DNA of 47,948 nt, taken from assembly GCA_004555155.1 (NCBI GenBank), contig SFJH01000027.1, positions 1 through 47,948 of the forward strand, read 5' to 3'. Position 1 is the stretch's first letter, and every line of letters begins with the position of its first letter. A program made the position numbers and the translations under genes. The notes beneath the pieces were generated by a model, which was not told the origin of the DNA, searched no databases, and saw only the letters and a program-made list of their open reading frames with translations. This DNA comes from Clostridiales bacterium. GTDB lineage: Bacteria; Bacillota; Clostridia; Christensenellales; Aristaeellaceae. Positions 40,139-47,948 of the stretch are shown one piece after another.

Positions 40139-41650
40139 ATGAAAAGGGCGACGGCGGAATATCTTGAAAAGCTGGACGCGGCGGCGGAGGCCCGGCGGCA
40201 GGCGATCCTGTCGGCGGAGGACGCGCTTGAGGTGTCCGGACAGACGTATTATGTCTCCAACGATGGCGATGACGCGGCCGACGGGCGCACGCCGGAGACG
40301 GCCTGGCGGACGCTGGCAAGGGCCGGCGCGGCAGAGCTGCGCCCCGGCGACGGCGTGCGGTTCCGCCGGGGCGACCTGTTCCGGGGCCAGCTGATCGCCC
40401 GGCCCGGCGTGGGCTACGGCGCGTACGGCTCCGGCGACAAGCCGAAGCTGTACGCATGGGACTTCGATCTGGCCGATCCGGAACTCTGGGAGCTGTGGGA
40501 CGGAGCGCATCACATCTGGCGGCTGAAGGTCAGAACGCTGGATGCGGGCACGCTGGTGTTCAACGGCGGCGAGGCCCACTGCCGGAAGCTGATTCCTTCT
40601 TATCTAAATGGCAGATTTGTCTGCCGCGACCGACCCGACGTGCCCTTTGACGTGGCGGCGGAGATGACCCGTGATCTGGATCTGTTCTGCGCGTGGTGCG
40701 GACGCACCACCACCGCGCCCAGCCGCGGCGAGGACTTTCCCATCCCGGACTTCGGCCCGGACGCGCTGGGCGAGCTGTACCTGCGCTGCGACGCGGGCAA
40801 TCCCGGCGAGGTCTGGCGCTCCATCGAGCTGCTGGCCAAGCGGCACCTGATCCGCGTGGGCGAATGCGACAATGTCCACATCGACAACCTGTGCCTGCGC
40901 TATACCGGCGAGCACGCCATCGCCGCCGGGGGCAGCTGCGTGCGCGGACTGACCGTGACCAACTGCGAGATCGGCTGGATCGGCGGCAGCATCCAGCACT
41001 ACTTCGGCACCGACCCCAACTATCCCCAGGGCGGCCGCGGCACCGTGACCCGCTACGGCAACGGCGTGGAGATCTACGGCGGCTGCGACGGCTACCGGGT
41101 GGAGAACTGCTGGATCTACCAGTGCTACGACGCGGGCATCACCCATCAGATCTCCACCTTCGGAAGAACCTATCATCTGGATCATGTGCGCTACACCGGC
41201 AATCTGGTGGAGAACTGCGTGTACTCCATCGAATACTTTCTGGAAAAGACCGAGCCGGGCGAAAGCTGCATGACGGATATCGAAATCGACAACAACCTGC
41301 TGCGCTTCTCCGGCTTCGGCTGGGGCCAGCAGCGCCACAACACCGACACGCCCGCCCACATCAAGGGCTGGAGCTACGAAAACACCGCCCATGATTTCCG
41401 CATCCACGACAACCTGTTCGACCGTGCCGCTTACCGGATGCTGCATCTGGTGGCGAAGGAGCCGGAGAGCCTGCCCGAAATGTCTGGCAACGTCTATGTG
41501 CAGCACTTGGGCGCGACCCTCGGCCAGTACGGCGCGAACCGGAACGGCGAGCCCGAGATGCTGATTTTCGACAATCAAGCGGATGAAACAATCGCCCGAA
41601 TCCTGAAGGACGCGGGCGCGGAAGTCTATGAAATTGAACCAGATGATTGA
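40139..41650 (+). CDS. Right-handed beta-helix protein (pectate-lyase-like fold), no signal peptide
   Basis: 503 residues, start ATG after GAGGAGGT. After a helical N-terminus (about 1-32), TYYVSNDGDDAADGRTPETAWRTL is the entry typical of parallel beta-helix carbohydrate enzymes, followed by rungs such as DNVHIDNLCLRYTGEHAIAAGG, VTNCEIGWIGG, GVEIYGGCDGYRVENCWIYQC and TDIEIDNNLLRFSG. The fold occurs in pectate lyases, polygalacturonases and epimerases; which family this is I cannot say. Unlike most of these it has no signal peptide, so it would act inside the cell on an imported oligosaccharide. It precedes the glycyl radical enzyme gene by 15 bp and is surely co-transcribed. Confidence 0.8.
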   Translation: MKRATAEYLEKLDAAAEARRQAILSAEDALEVSGQTYYVSNDGDDAADGRTPETAWRTLARAGAAELRPGDGVRFRRGDLFRGQLIARPGVGYGAYGSGDKPKLYAWDFDLADPELWELWDGAHHIWRLKVRTLDAGTLVFNGGEAHCRKLIPSYLNGRFVCRDRPDVPFDVAAEMTRDLDLFCAWCGRTTTAPSRGEDFPIPDFGPDALGELYLRCDAGNPGEVWRSIELLAKRHLIRVGECDNVHIDNLCLRYTGEHAIAAGGSCVRGLTVTNCEIGWIGGSIQHYFGTDPNYPQGGRGTVTRYGNGVEIYGGCDGYRVENCWIYQCYDAGITHQISTFGRTYHLDHVRYTGNLVENCVYSIEYFLEKTEPGESCMTDIEIDNNLLRFSGFGWGQQRHNTDTPAHIKGWSYENTAHDFRIHDNLFDRAAYRMLHLVAKEPESLPEMSGNVYVQHLGATLGQYGANRNGEPEMLIFDNQADETIARILKDAGAEVYEIEPDD

Positions 41651-41665
41651 AAGGAGTCCCCGATC

Positions 41666-43690
41666 ATGACCGAACGGATCGCCGCGCTCAGGCACTTCAT
41701 GTGGGAGCGCTGTCACCATGCCGCGCGGATTTCGCTGCCGGAGAACCTGCCGCTGAGCTATCGCGATGCGCATCTGCCGGACGTGACCCGCACGGCGCTG
41801 CGCCTGAAGCAGGCGCTGGCAATGGAAACGCCCTATCTGTTCCCCGGCGAGCTCATCGCCTTCACCCGCACCGTGCCCAACCTGCCGATGATCTTCTCCG
41901 ACGCGGAATGGCAGGCGATTTCCTCCACCCATTACATCCACGAGCTGGGCAACGTCAGCAACCTCTCGCCGGACTATGCCTCCGTGATGAACGCCGGTCT
42001 GCTCGCCGTCCGCGAAAAGCTGGGCGAAGGAATGGAGCAGGACGCCATGCGCACGTCCATCGACGCGGTGCTGGAGCTGACCCGCCGCTACGAGGCCGCT
42101 GTACGCGCCGCCGGCGACGATGCGCTGGCCGAAACGCTGGCCCGCGTGCCCGCGTATCCGCCGCGCACCTTCCGCGAGGCGCTGCAGTCGCTGCGGATTC
42201 TGCACTATGCCATGTGGTGCGAGGGCGACTATCACAACACGCTGGGCCGCTTCGACCAGTACATGTTCCCCTACCTGAAGGCCGATCTGGACGCGGGCCG
42301 CGAGACGGAGGACAGCGCCTTTGAACTTCTGGAGGCGTTCTTCCTCGCCTGCAACCGCGACAGCGACCTCTATCCCGGCATGCAGCAGGGCGACAACGGC
42401 CAGAGCATCGTGCTGGGCGGCGTGACTCCCGATGGCCGCGACGGCTACAACCTGCTGTCCGAGATGTGCCTGAAGGCCTCCGCCGAAATCCGGCTCATCG
42501 ACCCCAAGATCAACCTGCGCGTCAACAAGGACACGCCCATCGAGGTCTATGAGCTGGGCACTCAGCTGACGAAGCTGGGTCTGGGCTTTCCGCAGTACGA
42601 AAACGACGACGTGGCCGTGCCTGCGCTGGAAAAGCTGGGATACGAGACCGCCGACGCGCGCAACTACGCCATGGCCGCATGCTGGGAGTTCATCATCCCG
42701 GGCCGGGCCATGGAGATTCCCAACATCGGCGCGCTGCCCTTCGCCAACTGCGTCGACAGCGTGATCCGCGAGCATCTCACCGACTGCGAAAGCATGGAAG
42801 ATCTGCTCTCGCGCATCCGCAGTGACATCTTCGCCCGGGTGCGGGAGACCGTGGCCGAGCGGCACGACCTGTACGTGATCCCGTCGCCGTACCTCTCGCT
42901 GTTCTTCGAGGGCTGCGCGGAGACGGGCCGCGATATCTCGCTGGGCAATCGCTACAACAACTGGGGTCTGCACGGCACCGGCCTCGCGCCCGCGGCGGAC
43001 ATGCTGGCCGCGGTGGAGGACGCGGTGTTCGGCGGCGATATTTCAAAGGAAATGCTGCTGGAGGCCATGGAGAAGAACTTCGAGGGCTGCGACCAGCTCC
43101 ACGATCGCCTTTGGAACAGAGCGCCCAAGATGGGCAACGACGACGACCGCGCCGACAAATACGCCGCGTGGCTGCTCTCGGCCTTCGCGGATTCGGTGGA
43201 GGGCCTGACCAACGAGCGCGGCGGAATCATCCGCGCGGGCACCGGCTCAGCCATGTACTACATCTTCCACGCCAACGAACTGGGCGCGACCGCCGACGGC
43301 CGCCGGGCGGGCGTGCCGCTGCCGGCCAACTACGCGCCGAGCCTGAACATCAAGCTGAACGGCCCGGTGTCGCTGATCAAGTCGTTCACGAAGCCGGACC
43401 TGGGCCGGGTCATCAACGGCGGGCCGCTGACCATCGAGTTTTCGGAGAGCGTGTTCACGCAGGACGAGTCCATCGCGAAGGTGGCGCAGCTGGTGCGGCT
43501 GTTCGTGCTGCGGGGCGGACATCAGCTGCAGCTGAACACCGTCAACCGCGACCGCATGCTGGACGCGCAGAAGCACCCGGAGAACTATCGCAACCTGATC
43601 GTGCGCGTGTGGGGCTGGAGCGGCTACTTCGTCGAGCTGGACAAGTGCTATCAGGACCACATCATCCGGCGCGCGGAGCTGCTGGTATGA
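41666..43690 (+). CDS. Atypical glycyl radical enzyme of unknown substrate (PFL/dehydratase superfamily)
   Basis: 674 residues, start ATG after AAAGGAG. The fold is that of the pyruvate formate-lyase-like superfamily: GRFDQYMFPYLKADL, LGGVTPDGRDGYNLLSEM, DPKINLRVNKDTP, GLGFPQYENDD. The thiyl-radical loop is AACWEFIIPGR (Cys339, Glu341), corresponding to GCVEP in glycerol and choline-type enzymes, so the C-x-E of the eliminating class is kept. The glycyl loop is RVWGWSGYF (probable Gly650) in place of the common RVxGYS. It is about 100-170 residues shorter than most characterised members, lacking part of the N-terminal region. Oxygen-sensitive and cytoplasmic. It overlaps the gene for its activase by 4 bp. 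The linked genes suggest a sugar, sugar acid or hydroxyproline-like substrate. Confidence 0.88.
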   Translation: MTERIAALRHFMWERCHHAARISLPENLPLSYRDAHLPDVTRTALRLKQALAMETPYLFPGELIAFTRTVPNLPMIFSDAEWQAISSTHYIHELGNVSNLSPDYASVMNAGLLAVREKLGEGMEQDAMRTSIDAVLELTRRYEAAVRAAGDDALAETLARVPAYPPRTFREALQSLRILHYAMWCEGDYHNTLGRFDQYMFPYLKADLDAGRETEDSAFELLEAFFLACNRDSDLYPGMQQGDNGQSIVLGGVTPDGRDGYNLLSEMCLKASAEIRLIDPKINLRVNKDTPIEVYELGTQLTKLGLGFPQYENDDVAVPALEKLGYETADARNYAMAACWEFIIPGRAMEIPNIGALPFANCVDSVIREHLTDCESMEDLLSRIRSDIFARVRETVAERHDLYVIPSPYLSLFFEGCAETGRDISLGNRYNNWGLHGTGLAPAADMLAAVEDAVFGGDISKEMLLEAMEKNFEGCDQLHDRLWNRAPKMGNDDDRADKYAAWLLSAFADSVEGLTNERGGIIRAGTGSAMYYIFHANELGATADGRRAGVPLPANYAPSLNIKLNGPVSLIKSFTKPDLGRVINGGPLTIEFSESVFTQDESIAKVAQLVRLFVLRGGHQLQLNTVNRDRMLDAQKHPENYRNLIVRVWGWSGYFVELDKCYQDHIIRRAELLV

Positions 43691-44535
43691 GCGGCGTCGT
43701 CTTCGATATCAAGGAATTCGCCGTGTTCGACGGCCCGGGCATCCGCACGACGGTGTTCATGAAGGGCTGTCCGCTGCACTGCCACTGGTGCCACAACCCG
43801 GAGGGACTGCAGGCGAAGCCGCAGCTGATGGTCAGCCGCGCCGCCTGCACCCACTGCGGGGCGTGCGAGCGCATCTGCCGCCATCCCGACGGCTGCGTCG
43901 CCTGCGGCGAATGCGTGCCGGTCTGTCCCGGAAATTTTCGAAAGATCGCGGGCCAGCGCTGGGAGGCGGAAGTGCTGGCCGCACGTCTGCGCAAGGATGC
44001 GGACGTGTACGAAATGTCCGGCGGCGGCGTGACGTTTTCCGGCGGCGAGCCGCTGATGCAGTGGCCGTTCGTGGCCGGGGTGATCGACCGGCTGGAGGGG
44101 ATCCCCGTCGCCGTGGAGACCAGCGGCTACGCTTCAGATGAAGTTTTCGAAGATGTCATGCAAAAGTGCAGCCTCGTCATGCTGGACTGGAAGGTGTCGG
44201 ATCCCGAGCTGCACCGCCATTACACCGGCGTGGATCAGACGCCCATCCGTCGCCACGCGGAGATGCTGACAGCGGGGAACACGCCGTTCATCCTGCGAAT
44301 GCCCATCATTCCCGGCGTGAACGACAATCCCGGCCACTTCGAAACGGCGGCGAAGCTGGTGAAAGACGCGAAATCCCTCGTCCGGGTGGACGTGCTGCCC
44401 TATCAGCCCGCCGCCGGGGCGAAATATGAAATGGTCGGCATGACCTACGCGCCCGACTTCGACGACGGCCGCAGCCCGAACTTCTTCACGGAAATCTTTG
44501 AGCGCGAGGGCATTCCCTTCCGGCAGTTCCGGTGA
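43687..44535 (+). CDS. Glycyl radical enzyme activating enzyme (radical SAM)
   Basis: 282 residues, ATG overlapping the preceding stop (ATGA). It starts FDIKEFAVFDGPGIRTTVFMKGCPLHCHWCHNPEG with the radical-SAM CxxxCxxC (Cys28, 32, 35). Next is a ferredoxin-like insert with two C-x2-C-x2-C-x3-C sets (Cys54, 57, 60, 64 and Cys70, 73, 76, 80) for two more [4Fe-4S] clusters, as in glycerol dehydratase and benzylsuccinate synthase activases. GGGVTFSGGEPLMQ is the SAM-binding GGE segment. It cleaves S-adenosylmethionine to put the radical on the glycine of the upstream enzyme. The pairing strongly supports a functional radical system. End of the operon. Confidence 0.95.
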   Translation: MSGVVFDIKEFAVFDGPGIRTTVFMKGCPLHCHWCHNPEGLQAKPQLMVSRAACTHCGACERICRHPDGCVACGECVPVCPGNFRKIAGQRWEAEVLAARLRKDADVYEMSGGGVTFSGGEPLMQWPFVAGVIDRLEGIPVAVETSGYASDEVFEDVMQKCSLVMLDWKVSDPELHRHYTGVDQTPIRRHAEMLTAGNTPFILRMPIIPGVNDNPGHFETAAKLVKDAKSLVRVDVLPYQPAAGAKYEMVGMTYAPDFDDGRSPNFFTEIFEREGIPFRQFR

Positions 44536-44552
44536 AGGGGCCGGAGACACAG

Positions 44553-44585
44553 AAAAAGACCTTGGAGGACGAATCCTCCAAGGTC
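44553..44585 (-). terminator. Terminator hairpin between activase and the next gene
   Basis: Perfect 12-bp stem GACCTTGGAGGA / TCCTCCAAGGTC (44558-44569 with 44574-44585), CGAA loop. On the minus strand it is followed by TTTTT, so it ends transcripts of the minus gene; it may also serve the plus operon. Confidence 0.8.
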
Positions 44586-44586
44586 A

Positions 44587-44638
44587 CAGACCACTGACAA
44601 ACCCACCATCCCGGGATGGTGGGTTTGTCAGTGGTCTG
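44587..44638. repeat. Perfect 52-bp palindrome starting CAGACCACTGACAAA
   Basis: 26-nt arms with no spacer (44587-44612 and 44613-44638). The first 15 nt equal the first 15 nt of cassette cores A and B, and as there they follow directly on a hairpin. Function unknown. Confidence 0.88.
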
Positions 44639-44641
44639 AAG

Positions 44642-44690
44642 CCCGCACTGTTACCATAACAGTGCGGGCTTCATCACCCTAACGCAGCAG
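44642..44690. repeat. Hairpin repeat C, copy 1
   Basis: Stem CCCGCACTGTTA / TAACAGTGCGGG (44642-44653 with 44657-44668), then TTCATCACCCTAACGCAGCAGC. The extended stem reaches 16 bp in this copy (44638-44672). Nearly the same sequence follows at 45618-45668. Confidence 0.87.
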
Positions 44691-44696
44691 CAACTG

Positions 44697-45467
44697 TCAG
44701 TCGGCACCGCCGACAAACAGCGCCTTTACTTCGGCATTGTAATAAACTTCATTATACGTGATGAGATTTTTGTATTTTTGGGAAAGATACGCAGCAAATG
44801 CGGGCAAATCATTATTGAAGAAAAACTCGGATGGAACGATATCATCTCCGCCTGCGCCCGGATTATGTGCCCCCATTGCGTAGCCGAAACCGACCGACCA
44901 GCTGACTTTGATTTCGCCGTAGCGCTTTTTATGCAGCTTAAAGCACTCCAATATACCGCCGTTTGCCAGCGAACAGCCCGCTTCTTTCAGCACAATGTCA
45001 AAGCTCATACTGTGCAAGCTTCGCGGCAGTTTTATCGTTTCAAGATGCTTTTGTCCATACATATCCATCTCGAAGGCTTCTGAAAACCACCGGTTGGGAA
45101 TCCAGGAGGAATAGCCGTCATCATCAGCATAAGCGCTGGCCTCTGGAACAGGAATATCCCGGGAAAGAATCTGATATCTCAATCCCAAACCGGAATGCGC
45201 ACCGCTGCTTTGCTGCACACAGAAATGCCCGATGGTCTCGTCAAAAAACAGCACGGTGAGTGTTCTTTCCGGACCGCCCGCCCGACGGTCAATATCTGCA
45301 ATAACAGCATTGCTTTTCTGCAATATTTCCAGCTGCCTGCATTCAGAACAGACATGCTGCCCAGCCGCTGCATTTTGGAGAGGAATGTCCGTCTCTCGGC
45401 TGCAAACAGAACAACACAAAAAAGATTCTTCTCGCGCCCTCTTCTTAAACAGATCGAACAGTCCCAT
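44697..45467 (-). CDS. Uncharacterised low-GC protein with N-terminal zinc-ribbon-like motif
   Basis: 256 residues. The ATG at 45467 has GGAGGTG 7 nt upstream. I do not recognise a family for the whole. It begins GLFDLFKKRAREES, then FLCCSVCSRETDIPLQ ... GQHVCSECRQLEI, two CxxC pairs that could bind zinc, as in DUF4428-type ribbons. The rest is a mixed alpha/beta domain of about 190 residues: TLTVLFFDETIGHFCV, YQILSRDIPVPEASAYADDDG, EMDMYGQKHLETIKL. No signal peptide or membrane helix. The gene is clearly poorer in GC than its neighbours and is bracketed by direct copies of hairpin C, suggesting acquisition from elsewhere. Confidence 0.8.
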   Translation of the reverse strand: MGLFDLFKKRAREESFLCCSVCSRETDIPLQNAAAGQHVCSECRQLEILQKSNAVIADIDRRAGGPERTLTVLFFDETIGHFCVQQSSGAHSGLGLRYQILSRDIPVPEASAYADDDGYSSWIPNRWFSEAFEMDMYGQKHLETIKLPRSLHSMSFDIVLKEAGCSLANGGILECFKLHKKRYGEIKVSWSVGFGYAMGAHNPGAGGDDIVPSEFFFNNDLPAFAAYLSQKYKNLITYNEVYYNAEVKALFVGGAD

Positions 45468-45497
45468 AAAACCACCTCCGCAAAAGCATCTGTTATC

Positions 45498-45526
45498 ATT
45501 ATAACACACAAACAACCCGCTGTCGA
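45498..45526 (-). promoter_or_regulatory. Sigma-A promoter of the low-GC gene
   Basis: Minus strand: TCGACA (45526-45521), 17-bp spacer, TATAAT (45503-45498), 30 bp before the start codon. Confidence 0.75.
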
Positions 45527-45617
45527 CCGCAGCCAAAACGCAGCCCCTGACCGGCACCTCATGCCGGTCAGGGGCGTCGCTTTGTCATATAAAAACAACT
45601 GAAAAGAAAGCAAGAAC

Positions 45618-45668
45618 CCCGCACTGTTACCATAACAGTGCGGGATTCGTCACCCTAACGCGGCAGCT
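45618..45668. repeat. Hairpin repeat C, copy 2
   Basis: Same stem as copy 1 (45618-45629 with 45633-45644) and the trailing TTCGTCACCCTAACGCGGCAGC. Direct orientation, 976 bp from copy 1. Confidence 0.87.
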
Positions 45669-45837
45669 ATTGATGTCTTTGCGCACAGCTCATTAGCCTG
45701 TTTTTCGCAATCTTTGTTATCGTCCAAACAGCCTAATTCTCAGGTCAATTTCAACTGTGATTCAGCACATAAAATCGCAATTTCAAGCACCAAAAGCCTG
45801 TATTTTCAAGGTTTTTCGCTCTATGCAGATAGAAAAA
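45669..45837. other. AT-rich gene-free stretch
   Basis: No ORF, repeat or RNA that I can support. Its composition matches the low-GC gene rather than the flanking genome. Confidence 0.45.
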
Positions 45838-45865
45838 GACCCCAAAGTCTTTCGACTTTGAGGTC
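45833..45865 (-). terminator. Intrinsic terminator of ppdK
   Basis: Stem GACCTCAAAGTC / GACTTTGGGGTC on the minus strand (45865-45854 with 45849-45838, one G-T pair), GAAA loop, followed by TTTTTC. It lies 80 bp beyond the stop. Confidence 0.88.
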
Positions 45866-45944
45866 TGATTTTCTTTATGGGCGATACGATAACGATTTTT
45901 ACATCGAAGCAGGATGTTCGTTAGGGTATCGGAACAGCGGTACC

Positions 45945-47948
<2,004 letters not shown>

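Noticed and set aside
45669..45837. tRNA or small RNA gene
   Set aside because: No cloverleaf or conserved RNA motif could be made out by eye.

Overview
The window is GC-rich DNA (roughly 60-65% by eye) from an endospore-forming, anaerobic member of the Clostridia (Bacillota). The evidence is spoIIR-sleB-ypeB, a DnaD/DnaI-type helicase loader pair, strong AGGAGG ribosome-binding sites, consensus sigma-A promoters, a glycyl radical enzyme with its activase, pyruvate phosphate dikinase and a hybrid-cluster-associated DUF1858 protein. A plant-fibre or gut niche is inferred from the carbohydrate genes. Genus or species cannot be read from the sequence. No rRNA, tRNA, CRISPR array, phage gene or transposase gene was found.

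Layout. 1-500: tandem array of a two-hairpin repeat. 609-5034: parvulin-type foldase, then DUF1858 protein, ferritin-like protein and phosphoglucomutase. 5055-5760: structured non-coding block with more copies of the repeat. 5815-8449: ychF, CPBP protease, rlmH. 8558-10325 (-): patatin-like protein and sugar nucleotidyltransferase. 10573-11325: SANT/Myb-like protein, followed by hairpins and three tandem copies of a repeat carrying the 3' end of the next gene. 11838-15767 (-): MarR regulator and a heterodimeric ABC exporter. 16010-19703 (-): PepSY protein, and dnaD-dnaI-ProX-like deacylase. 19836-21852 (+): metallo-beta-lactamase-fold protein, then DUF2975/XRE/VanZ-like operon. 22135-25130 (-): spoIIR, sleB, ypeB and a MazF-type toxin gene in one tight cluster. 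25375-29491: second patatin, a decayed gene, DUF624 protein and an AraM-like sn-glycerol-1-phosphate dehydrogenase.

30138-44535 looks like one catabolic locus. On the minus strand, oppD-oppF-binding protein-oppB-oppC are followed by a GH127 beta-L-arabinofuranosidase-family enzyme and an ADP-ribosylglycohydrolase-family enzyme. Divergent from them lie a beta-helix protein without signal peptide, an atypical 674-residue glycyl radical enzyme and its radical-SAM activase. Inferred scheme: an oligomeric glycoside or glycopeptide is imported intact, trimmed in the cytoplasm, and one product undergoes radical elimination. The substrate is unknown. This is the best candidate for an undescribed system.

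The second theme is non-coding structure. In three places a terminator-like hairpin occurs twice as a direct repeat with foreign-looking cargo between the copies (21854-22110, 29785-30042, 44642-45668). In the first two the cargo is the same 170-199 bp sequence although the hairpins differ. The window ends inside ppdK (minus strand, 5' end missing).
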